A stretch of DNA of 64,000 bases. It comes from JAYQPQ01 sp038145405. GTDB lineage: Bacteria; Pseudomonadota; Gammaproteobacteria; Pseudomonadales; GM7GCV1. Positions within the stretch are counted from its first letter, which is position 1. Every line of letters begins with the position of its first letter. Below the pieces are notes generated by a model. It was not told the origin of the DNA, ran no database searches, and saw nothing but the letters and a program-made list of their open reading frames with translations. The DNA lies in assembly GCA_038145405.1 (NCBI GenBank), contig JAYQPQ010000002.1:8602-72601 (forward strand). Direction: 5' to 3'. Below, in pieces: positions 1 to 10,224 of this stretch. Position numbers and translations under genes: made by a program.

Positions 1-472
1 GAACCTTCTGCAAGTGCCGACTCACTACCGACTGCATAATGGGCTCCTCGCCGGGCGAGCAGTCCACCTGCATGATGTGATTGCCGTTATCCAGAGCGCT
101 CTGAAACCGGCGGAACTTGCGGTTGGGAATTTGGGTGCCGATAAATCCGGCTTCCCAGGTAGAAAACCCAATCAACACCAGGGCCAGGAAGATAAAGGGC
201 GCCCAACCGATGTAGTCGTGCAGGCCCATCAGGTAGGCGACGAAGAGGCAAATGCTGGCAAAAATCACACCGAACACAACCCCGATATAGGTGGAATGCA
301 TGACATCGGTCTTGAACCAGCTATAGACCTGATTGAGGTTGTGTTGATCAACCTCGTCATCCGCGTTGCTTAGTACATGGATTTGGCCCCTGGAAATGCC
401 ACGCTCTTCCAACTCACGCTCCAGTGCCTCGAACTCATCCAGATCATCACTAATATAGAAATACCGCTTCAT
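1..472 (-). CDS. Conserved two-helix membrane protein, partial (C-terminus off the window)
   Basis: Reading leftwards from the ATG at 472, an open frame of 157 codons runs off the window edge without a stop. GAGGGG lies about 8 bases before the ATG. The first ~55 residues are soluble and acidic (start MKRYFYISDD, with IHVLSN near residue 31). Two hydrophobic segments follow at about 62-82 and 88-108, then a basic stretch and a soluble tail with DCSPGEEP near 138. The layout suggests a small cytoplasmic head on a membrane hairpin. I do not recognise the family well enough to name it. Function unknown; the missing C-terminus limits any call. Confidence 0.65.
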   Translation of the reverse strand, partial: MKRYFYISDDLDEFEALERELEERGISRGQIHVLSNADDEVDQHNLNQVYSWFKTDVMHSTYIGVVFGVIFASICLFVAYLMGLHDYIGWAPFIFLALVLIGFSTWEAGFIGTQIPNRKFRRFQSALDNGNHIMQVDCSPGEEPIMQSVVSRHLQKV

Positions 473-990
473 ACGTAGCGCCCCTCTATTTTTTAGTCGT
501 TGGCGGGAATTAGGTTACTCCTGTCTTCCACAGAGTTCTAGAACCCTGCCAAGTCGTCGCCCCAGACACCCGATAGCCAGGGTGATGTGTGCGGTCGCAC
601 CACCGTCCCCACATCTCGAAAATTAGCCAACGAACAGCTGCAACTCCATATAATATGCAAGGTTAATTGGTAGTGTGCACTAACAAAATTCATCGCAACG
701 GATGCGCCGGATTCAGCAATTCTATCGGCAGTTGCCTTGCGGCCGTTGCTCCGGCGGGCGCCGGGCGTCTGCCGCCTCGCCCGGAAAAAGCCCGTTAATC
801 GGCTTGGCTCAGGGTGCAACTACTTGATTTGTACAGCGAAATCTGGAGGATATGCACCTCTCAATTCCGCGCCGGCGGCCCGACTGGGTCGTTAACCCGA
901 AATTCGTAGTGTGCAGAGCGACTTGATCTTCGCAAGCCAAGTCGCCTTCCCGCTTTTTTTCCGGCTCCGGCAGAGGATGCAAACCAGGAG
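473..990. other. Intergenic leader region between the divergent membrane protein gene and purE
   Basis: This stretch of about 520 bases holds no convincing gene. A TATAAT hexamer lies at 649-654 without a good -35 partner. GGAGG at 845-849 precedes a 24-codon open frame (852-926), but the 2-base spacing is poor. A strong inverted repeat with a downstream T-run sits at 918-960, just before purE. A 93-codon leftward frame at 538-819 has no family resemblance and no evident ribosome site, so I do not call it. Confidence 0.5.
918..960 (+). terminator. Hairpin plus T-run in the purE leader (possible attenuator)
   Basis: The arms GCGACTTG (918-925) and CAAGTCGC (938-945) pair perfectly. The loop between them contains CTT-CGC-AAG, which can extend the structure. 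Seven T residues follow at 954-960, with an 8-base gap after the stem. This sits 30 bases before purE, so it could be a leader terminator or simply the end of an upstream transcript. The T-run is not immediately after the stem, so termination strength is uncertain. Confidence 0.4.
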
Positions 991-1497
991 ATGCATGTGG
1001 AAAAGGTTCGAGTTGCCGTCGTCATGGGTTCCCGCTCTGATTGGGACACCATGAAGGCTGCCTGCGAAATGCTGGAGCTGTTTGGCGTGGCCCACGAGGT
1101 CGAGGTGGTCTCGGCGCACCGCACACCCAACAAGCTGATGAACTTTGCCAATGCCGCCGCCGGGCGGGGCATCCAGGTGATCATTGCCGGCGCGGGCGGC
1201 GCCGCCCATTTGCCGGGCATGATCGCCGCCTGCACCCCGCTCCCAGTGCTGGGAGTTCCCGTTGAAAGCAAGGCCCTGAAAGGGCTCGATAGCCTGCTGT
1301 CCATCGCCCAGATGCCGCGCGGGGTGGCTGTCGGCACTCTGGCCATCGGCGCCAGTGGCGCCGCCAATGCCGGATTGCTGGCTACCCAGATACTGGCCCT
1401 GTCAGATGCCAAACTGGCCGAACGTGTGGCGGAGTTCCGCCAGCAGCAGACTGATCAGGTGCTGGCCAACCCGGATCCGCGTTTGCCTGCCGCATGA
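991..1497 (+). CDS. purE: N5-carboxyaminoimidazole ribonucleotide mutase (class I PurE)
   Basis: PurE moves the carboxyl group of N5-CAIR to give CAIR in de novo purine synthesis, working after PurK. The 168-residue protein is the normal size and full length. It has GSRSDWDTM at 13-21, SAHRTP with the catalytic His at 43, and GAGGAAHLPGM at 67-77, all class I PurE signatures. AGGAG directly abuts the ATG at 991, whereas the GTG at 997 stands 6 bases from it, so translation may really begin at 997; both are in frame and differ by two residues. The stop overlaps the purK start (ATGA), so the two genes are almost certainly co-translated. The hairpin at 918-960 lies in the leader. Confidence 0.97.
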   Translation: MHVEKVRVAVVMGSRSDWDTMKAACEMLELFGVAHEVEVVSAHRTPNKLMNFANAAAGRGIQVIIAGAGGAAHLPGMIAACTPLPVLGVPVESKALKGLDSLLSIAQMPRGVAVGTLAIGASGAANAGLLATQILALSDAKLAERVAEFRQQQTDQVLANPDPRLPAA

Positions 1498-2606
1498 AGC
1501 AAGCAGTCCTGCTGCTGGGAGGCGGGCAGCTCGGCCTGATGATGGCGGAAGCCGGTGCCCAACTGGCGCTGCATGTGGATCGCCTCGATCTGGCGCAGGA
1601 GCAAATCATTCCGGGCACCTCCGGTCTTCGCCTGCAAACAAGCCTGGCTCAGATACTGCAACAGTACCCGGTCATCAGTGCTGAATTGGAACACTTGCCC
1701 GACACGCCCCTGGTGCAGGAACTGATTCGCTCACCCAACTGGGCCAACCCCGCCGCCTTTCAACACACCGCCGACCGCTTTAGCGAAAAAACCTTGCTGG
1801 ACCGGCTGGGTATAGCCACCGCACCCTGGTGTTTGATTGCCCAGCCCGCCGATTTGCAGCGGGCACTTGCCGACATCGCCGATGAATTGGTGGTGAAGGT
1901 GATACGCGGTGGCTATGACGGTCGCGGTCAGTGGATGGTCGACACATCGAGGCTGGATCAGGTGCCCGCTGAATTGATGGGGCAGATCATCGCCGAACAG
2001 AAAATTACTTTCCGTCGCGAAGTCTCCCTGGTTGGCGCGCGGTCGCGCGATGGCAAGAAAATCTACCTACCCCTGGTAGAGAACCTGCACGACCAGGGCA
2101 TTCTGCGATACAGCATCGCCCGCTGCACCAACGACGCCAGCCTGCAGGCGTCGGCCGAAGCCATGCTCGGCGCGATCCTTGACGAGCTCAAGTATATCGG
2201 CGTGATGGCGATGGAGTGCTTTGAGACCGACCAGGGTCTGCTGGTCAATGAGTTGGCTCCGCGGGTGCACAACTCCGGGCACTGGAGCCAGCTGGGTGCC
2301 GAGCACGACCAGTTTGCCCTGCACCTGCGTGCTCTGGTGGATCTGCCGCTGCCCCGCCAGCAGATTTATCAGCCAACGCTGATGTTGAATCTGATCGGCT
2401 GTGAATTCCAGCCCGGCTGGCTGGAGATTACCGGTCTGCAATGTCACTGGTACGGCAAGGAACCACGACCTGGGCGCAAGGTGGGTCATATCAATATCAG
2501 TCTGGCCGATGCGGCCATCGCACAGGCCTGCATGACCAGCCTCGACAGCCTGCTCGATGCAACTCATCGGGAGATGCTCGGCCGCGCGCGCCGCCAGCTT
2601 TTCTAA
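1494..2606 (+). CDS. purK: 5-(carboxyamino)imidazole ribonucleotide synthase (PurK)
   Basis: PurK is an ATP-grasp ligase that uses ATP and bicarbonate to make N5-CAIR from AIR, feeding PurE. The N-terminus has the family nucleotide-fold glycine motif GGGQLGLMMAEA. The middle has the ATP-grasp signature VVKVIRGGYDGRGQW near residue 135 and the magnesium-binding MAMECFETDQGLLVNELAPRVHNSGHW near 240-267 (given here only as the family pattern region). At 370 residues it is slightly longer than the usual 355-360. It starts inside the purE stop codon (ATGA). Its own stop overlaps by 4 bases the stop of the convergent HNH gene (CTAA at 2603-2606). Confidence 0.96.
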   Translation: MKQAVLLLGGGQLGLMMAEAGAQLALHVDRLDLAQEQIIPGTSGLRLQTSLAQILQQYPVISAELEHLPDTPLVQELIRSPNWANPAAFQHTADRFSEKTLLDRLGIATAPWCLIAQPADLQRALADIADELVVKVIRGGYDGRGQWMVDTSRLDQVPAELMGQIIAEQKITFRREVSLVGARSRDGKKIYLPLVENLHDQGILRYSIARCTNDASLQASAEAMLGAILDELKYIGVMAMECFETDQGLLVNELAPRVHNSGHWSQLGAEHDQFALHLRALVDLPLPRQQIYQPTLMLNLIGCEFQPGWLEITGLQCHWYGKEPRPGRKVGHINISLADAAIAQACMTSLDSLLDATHREMLGRARRQLF

Positions 2607-3172
2607 GCAGAGAGCTTGCGGTAGTTTTTGGAAAATTGGCCGCTGAGAAATTCCATCTGATCGGCGAGTATGCGCTTGCTGTTCACCAACGCCAGATACT
2701 CGGCCAAATTGGGACGATAGGGCAGCGCCAGCAGTTCGAGGCCGCATTCGTCGACACTGCGGTGTCCCTTGTGCTGATTGCAGCGTCGACAGGCCGCCAC
2801 CACGTTCATCCAACTGTCCTTACCGCCGCGCGATTTGGGCACGATGTGGTCGCGTGTCAGCTGGTGCTCGGCAAAAGGCTTGCCACAGTACATGCAGAAA
2901 TAGCCGTCGCGTGCGAAGAGCGTGCGGTTGGTCAGGGGATAGGTACTGCGCGGCTTGATCAGCTTGTCGCCGGCACTGGCGATGATGCTAGGCACATCGA
3001 CCACCGACTGTAGCCCAGTGCGGCGACACCAGCCGCCGCGCACGGTGCGCACCAGATCGCCGATGCTCCAGACCACGGCATCGCGCGAAAAGAGCACCAC
3101 GGCCTCCTGCCAGTTGAGCCATTCCAGCGGCTGTCCGGAAGCATTGAGTCGAAGGATGCGGGGATCAGACAT
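2603..3172 (-). CDS. HNH endonuclease family protein
   Basis: A 189-residue protein with a C-terminal zinc-HNH nuclease fold. CMYC supplies two cysteines at 93 and 96, DHIVPKSRGG carries the Asp-His pair at 108-109, Asn 123 follows, and CRRC gives the second cysteine pair at 128 and 131. The N-terminal half (about 1-85) is typical of chromosomal McrA-like HNH proteins found in many free-living Proteobacteria. Such proteins act on DNA, but the role of this branch is not established. The ATG at 3172 has GGAG about 8 bases upstream. There is no methyltransferase or phage gene beside it, so a restriction role is not supported. It converges on purK with a 4-base stop overlap. Confidence 0.88.
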   Translation of the reverse strand: MSDPRILRLNASGQPLEWLNWQEAVVLFSRDAVVWSIGDLVRTVRGGWCRRTGLQSVVDVPSIIASAGDKLIKPRSTYPLTNRTLFARDGYFCMYCGKPFAEHQLTRDHIVPKSRGGKDSWMNVVAACRRCNQHKGHRSVDECGLELLALPYRPNLAEYLALVNSKRILADQMEFLSGQFSKNYRKLSA

Positions 3173-3480
3173 GGCCGCACTCCGGCCGGATGTGCAATAG
3201 CAGACGCAGAGGCGGCGCAGAGAGGCAGAAATCGGCGGCGGGCAGGTTCCTGTGAATGCCTCGGTCGCGGCATCCGTCGGGGAAATTCCTTGATCGGATC
3301 AGATAATGGAAAGCCAGGCTCCTCATACCAGGACAGCAAAATTCTAAGTCAACGGCCCGCCCTGTCAACAGGCGCACGCTGCTCATGGCATAGCCGGGGC
3401 AATCCGCCTGAATATTTCCATTGACCCTTGCCAACGCCTCGTTTAGGGTTGCGAACTCTCCGAAACCGAGCGGATTTGCC
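3173..3480. other. Divergent intergenic region between the HNH gene and xseB
   Basis: About 308 bases separate the two divergent genes. On the + strand, TTGACC at 3421 and TAGGGT at 3444 make a plausible xseB promoter. On the - strand, TTGACT (reverse complement of 3347-3352) is a possible -35 for the HNH gene, but its -10 is poor. A short palindrome TGATCGGATCA lies near 3292-3302. I see no gene or RNA here. Confidence 0.4.
3421..3449 (+). promoter_or_regulatory. Candidate sigma70 promoter for xseB-ispA-dxs
   Basis: TTGACC (3421-3426) is followed after 17 bases by TAGGGT (3444-3449). The -35 matches the consensus at five of six positions; the -10 keeps only the T, A and final T. It lies about 30 bases upstream of the chosen xseB ATG, the right distance for a short leader. 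Confidence 0.35.
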
Positions 3481-3717
3481 ATGGCCGAAAAGCCCAAAAC
3501 CCTTGATTTTGAAAAGCAATTGAAAGAACTCGAATCACTGGTGTCCAGCCTGGAATCCGGGGAACTGAGTCTCGATCAGGCGCTGCAAGCCTATGAAAAA
3601 GGTATCGCGCTAACGCGTGAATGCCAGGCAGCGCTCGAGCAGGCCCAGCAGCGCATTCAGGTGGTCAGTGAGCGCCACGGAGAGATCACCAGCGAGCCGC
3701 TCGATACCAGCGAATGA
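3481..3717 (+). CDS. xseB: Exodeoxyribonuclease VII small subunit
   Basis: XseB is the small helical subunit that binds XseA in several copies to form exonuclease VII, which degrades single-stranded DNA in both directions. From the ATG at 3481 the protein is 78 residues, matching the family's ~80. It shows the usual FEKQLKELESLV and LSLDQALQAYEKGI helices. An upstream in-frame TTG at 3421 would add 20 residues but falls in the candidate promoter, so I reject it. The stop overlaps the ispA ATG (ATGA). Genes for XseB, IspA and Dxs in this order are common in gammaproteobacteria. XseA is not in the window. Confidence 0.93.
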   Translation: MAEKPKTLDFEKQLKELESLVSSLESGELSLDQALQAYEKGIALTRECQAALEQAQQRIQVVSERHGEITSEPLDTSE

Positions 3718-4604
3718 GTGCCCTGCCTGCTTTCAGCGCCGAGGTGTGCCAGCAGGTTGATGCCCGGCTGGATAGCTTTCTTGGTGCCACCCAGCCCGAA
3801 ACCGAGGGTCTGATAAAGGCTATGCGCTATGCCGTGCTGAATGGTGGCAAGCGCCTGCGCCCGGTGCTGGTGTTTGCCGCTGCAACCACCTGCGGCAAAA
3901 CCTCGGCAGCCACTCTGAACTGTGCCTGCGCCGTGGAGCTGATCCACGCCTATTCGCTGGTGCACGACGACTTGCCAGCGATGGACAACGACGATCTGCG
4001 TCGCGGTCAGCCAACCTTGCATATCGCCTTTGACGAAGCCACTGCCATTCTGGCCGGGGACGCCCTGCAGACGGCTGCATTTGAACTCCTGGCTCAAGCC
4101 GACTTTGCTACCCTGGACCAGGCTGGCGCCTGCTTCGAGGAGCTGGCGCGCGCCAGCGGTGCTCAGGGCATGGCCGGCGGCCAATACATCGACCTGCGCG
4201 CGGTGGGAACGCAACTGTCCGTGCCGCAACTGGAAACCATGCACCGCCTTAAGACCGGCGCCCTGATCGCTGCCTCGGTGCGCCTCGGCGTCCTAACCGC
4301 CGGCCTGGAACGCAGCTCCGCAGCTTTCACCAAGGCCAGCGAATTTGGCAAACTGCTGGGTCTGGCGTTTCAAATCAAGGACGATCTGCTCGATGCCACC
4401 GGCACCACCGAAACAATCGGCAAGCGCTCCGGTGCCGATGCCACCCTGAACAAGCCCAATTTTGTCAGCCTGCTCGGAGTTGAGGGTGCACAAACTGAAC
4501 TCCAGCGCACCAGCCAGCAGGCGCTGGAAATAGCCCATCAACTGGGTAGCGAAGCCAACCTGCTCACCGAGCTGGTGCACTTCGTTGCCAACCGGAAGCT
4601 CTAG
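3714..4604 (+). CDS. ispA: (2E,6E)-farnesyl diphosphate synthase
   Basis: This prenyltransferase condenses DMAPP/GPP with IPP to farnesyl diphosphate, the precursor of undecaprenyl and ubiquinone side chains. The 296-residue length is typical. NGGKRLRP lies at 43-50. The first aspartate-rich motif is HDDLPAMDND at 84-93, and the second is the later FQIKDDLLD. The residues before the first motif (IHAYSLVHDD) fit a chain-length limit of C15. It overlaps xseB by 4 bases and ends 6 bases before dxs, so the three form one operon. Confidence 0.96.
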   Translation: MSALPAFSAEVCQQVDARLDSFLGATQPETEGLIKAMRYAVLNGGKRLRPVLVFAAATTCGKTSAATLNCACAVELIHAYSLVHDDLPAMDNDDLRRGQPTLHIAFDEATAILAGDALQTAAFELLAQADFATLDQAGACFEELARASGAQGMAGGQYIDLRAVGTQLSVPQLETMHRLKTGALIAASVRLGVLTAGLERSSAAFTKASEFGKLLGLAFQIKDDLLDATGTTETIGKRSGADATLNKPNFVSLLGVEGAQTELQRTSQQALEIAHQLGSEANLLTELVHFVANRKL

Positions 4605-4610
4605 TTTTTC

Positions 4611-6500
4611 ATGCAGACATTCGATCAGATTCCCTCCACTCGCCCGGAAACGCTACTGCTGGACCGCCTCGAAAGCCCGGCCGATCTGCGTCAATTGAGC
4701 GAGGCCGAATTGCCGTTGCTGGCGGATGAACTGCGCGCCTTCCTGCTCTGGGTCGTCGGCCAAACCGGCGGCCACTTCGGCGCCGGGCTGGGTGTAGTCG
4801 AGCTGACCATCGCCCTGCATTTTGTCTTTGCCACGCCCGACGACCGCCTGGTCTGGGATGTCGGCCACCAGGCCTATCCGCACAAGATACTCACCAGCCG
4901 CCGCGAAGCCATGCTGTCGCTGCGTCAGCGCGGCGGACTGGCCGGGTTCCCCAAGCGTGGCGAAAGCGAATACGACACCTTCGGCGTCGGCCACAGCAGT
5001 ACCTCGATCAGCGCGGCTCTGGGCATGGCGCTGGCGGCGCGGCAACTGGGCGTTGCGCGCAAGCACGTGGCGGTCATCGGCGATGGCGCCATGACGGCCG
5101 GTATGGCCTTCGAGGCACTGAACCACACCGCAGGCAGCGCGGCCGACTTGCTGGTGGTGCTGAATGACAACCGCATGTCGATTTCCGAGAACGTCGGTGC
5201 GCTCTCAACCTATTTCTCGCGCATCTGGGCCAGCAAGCTCTACAACCAGATTCGGCGCGAGGGGCAAAAGGTGCTGTCGCGAATTCCGCCGGCATCCGAG
5301 TTTGTCCGCCGAACCGAAGAGCACATGAAGGGCATGGTGTCGCCGGGGACTCTGTTTGAGGAAATGGGCTTCAATTACATCGGTCCCATCGACGGCCACA
5401 ATCTCGAATTGCTGGTCGATACCCTAACCAATTTGCGCACCCTGTCCGAACCGGTGCTGTTGCACGTCATTACGCAGAAGGGTCGCGGCTACGCCCCAGC
5501 CGAGGCGGATCCCATCAGCTACCACTCCCTGAGCAAGCTCGAGCCACCCTCCACCGATAGCAACGGCCTGGCCAAACCCAAGGCGCCCAAATATCAGGAC
5601 GTTTTTGGCGACTGGCTATGCGACATGGCGGCCCAGGATCAGCGTTTGCTCGGTATCACGCCTGCCATGCGCGAAGGCTCCGGCATGGTGGAATTTTCGC
5701 GCCGCTTTCCCGAGCGCTACCAGGACGTTGCGATTGCCGAACAGCATGCCGTCACACTGGCAGCCGGCGCCGCTTGCGACGGCCTCAAGCCGGTTGTGGC
5801 AATTTACTCCAGCTTTTTGCAGCGCGCCTATGACCAGCTGATCCACGACGTCGCCCTGCAGAACCTGGATGTGCTCTTTGCCCTGGATCGCGCTGGCCTG
5901 GTCGGCGAAGACGGGCCGACGCACGCCGGCGCCTTCGATCTGAGCTACCTGCGCTGTATTCCCAATTTGCTGGTGATGGCGCCATCGGACGAAAACGAAA
6001 CGCGCCGTTTGCTCAGCACCGGATTCCTGCACGCTGGCCCAGCTGCGGTGCGCTACCCGCGTGGTGGCGGCACCGGCGTCGCCATTGAACCCGGGTTGGA
6101 ACCGCTACCCATCGGCAAGGGCGTTCTGCGCCGCCAAGGCAAGGGACTGGCGCTGCTATGTTTTGGCGTAACGGTGCAGGCCGGCCTGAATGTGGCCGAG
6201 CAACTGGACGCCAGCCTGGCCGATATGCGCTTCGTAAAACCGCTCGACACCGAGTTGATCGGTCAGCTGGCCAGTCACCATACCGCCCTGGTCACCATCG
6301 AGGAAAACGCGGTAGCCGGCGGCGCCGGCTCAGCGGTCAATGAGTGGCTCGCGAGCCAGGGTATCCAGTTGTCTGTGCTCAACCTGGGCCTGCCCGACTA
6401 CTTTATCGACCACGGCACCCGCGGCGAGGTGCTGGCCGAAGCTGGCCTGGACGCCGCCTCCCTGCATCAGCGCATTAGCCGCTGGCACAAGCCCGGCTAA
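4611..6500 (+). CDS. dxs: 1-deoxy-D-xylulose-5-phosphate synthase
   Basis: Dxs is the thiamine-diphosphate enzyme that joins pyruvate and glyceraldehyde 3-phosphate, the first step of the MEP isoprenoid pathway. At 629 residues it is full length. The ThDP/Mg site is GDGAMTAG (157-164) with the partner LNDNRMS (184-190). VWDVGHQAYPHK lies at 81-92, and the C-terminal half carries the transketolase pyrimidine domain (IAEQHAVTLAAG, GLVGEDGPTHAG). The downstream neighbour of ispA is a usual place for dxs. A weak GC-rich hairpin follows at 6512-6533. Confidence 0.98.
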   Translation: MQTFDQIPSTRPETLLLDRLESPADLRQLSEAELPLLADELRAFLLWVVGQTGGHFGAGLGVVELTIALHFVFATPDDRLVWDVGHQAYPHKILTSRREAMLSLRQRGGLAGFPKRGESEYDTFGVGHSSTSISAALGMALAARQLGVARKHVAVIGDGAMTAGMAFEALNHTAGSAADLLVVLNDNRMSISENVGALSTYFSRIWASKLYNQIRREGQKVLSRIPPASEFVRRTEEHMKGMVSPGTLFEEMGFNYIGPIDGHNLELLVDTLTNLRTLSEPVLLHVITQKGRGYAPAEADPISYHSLSKLEPPSTDSNGLAKPKAPKYQDVFGDWLCDMAAQDQRLLGITPAMREGSGMVEFSRRFPERYQDVAIAEQHAVTLAAGAACDGLKPVVAIYSSFLQRAYDQLIHDVALQNLDVLFALDRAGLVGEDGPTHAGAFDLSYLRCIPNLLVMAPSDENETRRLLSTGFLHAGPAAVRYPRGGGTGVAIEPGLEPLPIGKGVLRRQGKGLALLCFGVTVQAGLNVAEQLDASLADMRFVKPLDTELIGQLASHHTALVTIEENAVAGGAGSAVNEWLASQGIQLSVLNLGLPDYFIDHGTRGEVLAEAGLDAASLHQRISRWHKPG

Positions 6501-6511
6501 CCATCCAGTGA

Positions 6512-6533
6512 GGGTGGCTGGACATGCCCACCC
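6512..6533 (+). terminator. Weak hairpin after dxs
   Basis: GGGTGG (6512-6517) can pair with CCACCC (6528-6533) across a 10-base loop. No proper T-run follows, so termination here is doubtful. The remaining bases up to hppA are AT-rich and probably hold its promoter. Confidence 0.25.
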
Positions 6534-6619
6534 GTTACTTTATGATGATTGCATAGTGCTCAAGGCATTATCGAAGTAGAAGCACTGCAATAAAAATCAT
6601 TTCTCTTAGAGGGTTTTGC

Positions 6620-8602
<1,983 letters not shown>

Positions 8603-8623
8603 TCTTCGCACCGGCACAAAAAA

Positions 8624-8639
8624 GGCACCCTCGGGTGCC
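8624..8639. terminator. Bidirectional rho-independent terminator between hppA and cysE
   Basis: GGCACC (8624-8629) and GGTGCC (8634-8639) form a stem around CTCG. Seven A residues precede it (8617-8623) and a T-run follows (8640-8645), so it can end transcripts from either side. It separates the convergent genes hppA and cysE. Confidence 0.9.
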
Positions 8640-8663
8640 TTTTTTCTTTTCCTCTGCTGTCCT

Positions 8664-9458
8664 CTAGCGACTGATGTCCTGATCCATATCCAGGGCCGGC
8701 GATTCCGCTAACGGATGACCGATCACCTTCGCTGGAACACCCGCTACGGTGGTGTGCGGTGCCACGGGTTCGAGGACCAGGCTGCCGGCGCCAACCTTGG
8801 CACCCTCGCCGACTTCGATGTTGCCGAGAATCTTGGCCCCTGCACCGATCAGCACGCCGCGACGAATCTTGGGATGGCGATCGCCGCATTCCTTGCCCGT
8901 GCCTCCCAGGGTGACGCCGTGCAGCATGGAAACGTCGTCCTCGACCACGGCAGTCTCTCCGATCACCACGCCGGTGGCGTGATCGATCATGACACCCTTA
9001 CCAATTTTGGCCGCCGGATGGATATCCACATCGTAGACCTGCGAAGCGCGCGCCTGCAGATAGAGGGCGAGGGCGGTACGGCCCTGCTGCCACAACCAGT
9101 TGGCAAATCGATATACCTGCAGGGCGTGATAGCCCTTGAAGTAAAGAAAGGCCGTCAGGTAACCCAGAGTCGCCGGATCGCGGTCCACGTGGGCCTGCAG
9201 ATCCCGCATGGCGGCATCCAGAATACCGGGCTGGCTGCGGCTGGCCTCGGCAAAAGCCTGGTTGATCAGATCGGCGGGGACCTGCGAGGTCGCCAGCTGC
9301 GCACTGAGAACGCAGCGCACTGAGGCACCAAAATCCGTGTGACGGGTCACACAGCCGGTAATGTAGTTGGCCAGTGCGGGTTCATCAGCCGCGACCTGTT
9401 GGGCTTCGCGAAAAAGCTGATCCCAAATGCCGTCCAGTTGTTCAGCCGGGAGTGCCAT
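8664..9458 (-). CDS. cysE: Serine O-acetyltransferase
   Basis: CysE acetylates serine with acetyl-CoA, the committing step of cysteine synthesis. The 264 residues match the usual 260-275. The N-terminal helical domain (IWDQLFREAQQVAADEP) is followed by a left-handed beta-helix of hexapeptide repeats (IHPAAKIGKGVMIDHATG onward). DHATG and MLHGVTLGGTGK hold the catalytic and CoA-contacting residues. It ends with an acidic tail that may dock into cysteine synthase. The ATG at 9458 has GGGG upstream. It faces hppA across a terminator. Confidence 0.96.
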   Translation of the reverse strand: MALPAEQLDGIWDQLFREAQQVAADEPALANYITGCVTRHTDFGASVRCVLSAQLATSQVPADLINQAFAEASRSQPGILDAAMRDLQAHVDRDPATLGYLTAFLYFKGYHALQVYRFANWLWQQGRTALALYLQARASQVYDVDIHPAAKIGKGVMIDHATGVVIGETAVVEDDVSMLHGVTLGGTGKECGDRHPKIRRGVLIGAGAKILGNIEVGEGAKVGAGSLVLEPVAPHTTVAGVPAKVIGHPLAESPALDMDQDISR

Positions 9459-9490
9459 GGTTGACCCCGATGTCGAAAGCAGGCGCTATG

Positions 9491-10162
9491 TTAGGGGATT
9501 TGGATATAGCGCTCAAAAATTTCATCGAGATGGTCGAGAATCAGCGGCTTCAGCGCGATCTCAACCGATGCCAATACCGACCGCAGCTGGGCCGGCGAAA
9601 TTTGCGCGGCAAAGCGGTCGGCCAAGGGCCGGTAACTGATATGCCAGGGCTCCGGCGCAATGCCGCCCCGATCGGCCTGATAGGGCTGAAAAAAGTCAAA
9701 GTGCTGCAGATGGCGGTCCATCCATTGGGCCAAAGCGGCAAAGGGTCCGCCGGGCAGATACTCTGCCGTATCCAGCTGCGGTCGCTCGCCCTCGGCCAAG
9801 CCGCGCACATCATACACATCCATGTCGGTACCCCAGTGATGCCGCGATGCACCGGGCAGCGCCGACCAGCGCAGAATGGCGTGCAGCAGCTCCGCTTCGC
9901 TCAGCTGCCCGATGTCCAATGGCCGGCCCTGGGCATCCAGCAACGGGCGGGCGCCGCTGGCTTTGGCGTTCCAGATCATCAATTGGCGTTCAAAGCTGCG
10001 GAAGGCGCTGGCCAGGGCCAGCTCGTGGCCCTGCTCGCGGGCAGCGTCCCGCAATCGCTGCACCTGCGGTGCCACTTCGACATGCAGTTGACCGGCAAAT
10101 TCGCCCTGGGCAGCCAGGTGCTCGGTGGACTGCCCACACAGCAGCGAGGTACTGATCGGCAT
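9491..10162 (-). CDS. VanY-like M15 family D,D-/L,D-carboxypeptidase
   Basis: The 223-residue protein has the three parts of the M15B zinc peptidase site: SAFRS at 52-56, SRHHWGTDMD at 106-115 (metal ligands His 108 and Asp 115), and EPWHISY at 171-177 with the catalytic Glu and last His ligand. Family members trim D-Ala from peptidoglycan stems. No signal peptide is visible at the chosen ATG, so the compartment is uncertain. It lies 32 bases upstream of cysE on the same strand and may share its transcript. It is divergent from the HAD gene at 10225. Confidence 0.88.
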   Translation of the reverse strand: MPISTSLLCGQSTEHLAAQGEFAGQLHVEVAPQVQRLRDAAREQGHELALASAFRSFERQLMIWNAKASGARPLLDAQGRPLDIGQLSEAELLHAILRWSALPGASRHHWGTDMDVYDVRGLAEGERPQLDTAEYLPGGPFAALAQWMDRHLQHFDFFQPYQADRGGIAPEPWHISYRPLADRFAAQISPAQLRSVLASVEIALKPLILDHLDEIFERYIQIP

Positions 10163-10224
10163 CTTGGAACCCTCCTCCCGCTGAAGAGCTTTGCTAGAAT
10201 GGCCCGCTTTTAGGGACGGGGTTT

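Noticed and set aside
538..819. 93-codon leftward open frame before purE
   Set aside because: No family resemblance, arginine-rich shadow-like composition, no ribosome site.
2603..3172. HNH gene as part of a restriction or phage system
   Set aside because: No methyltransferase, phage or toxin-antitoxin genes next to it; it looks like the common stand-alone chromosomal type.
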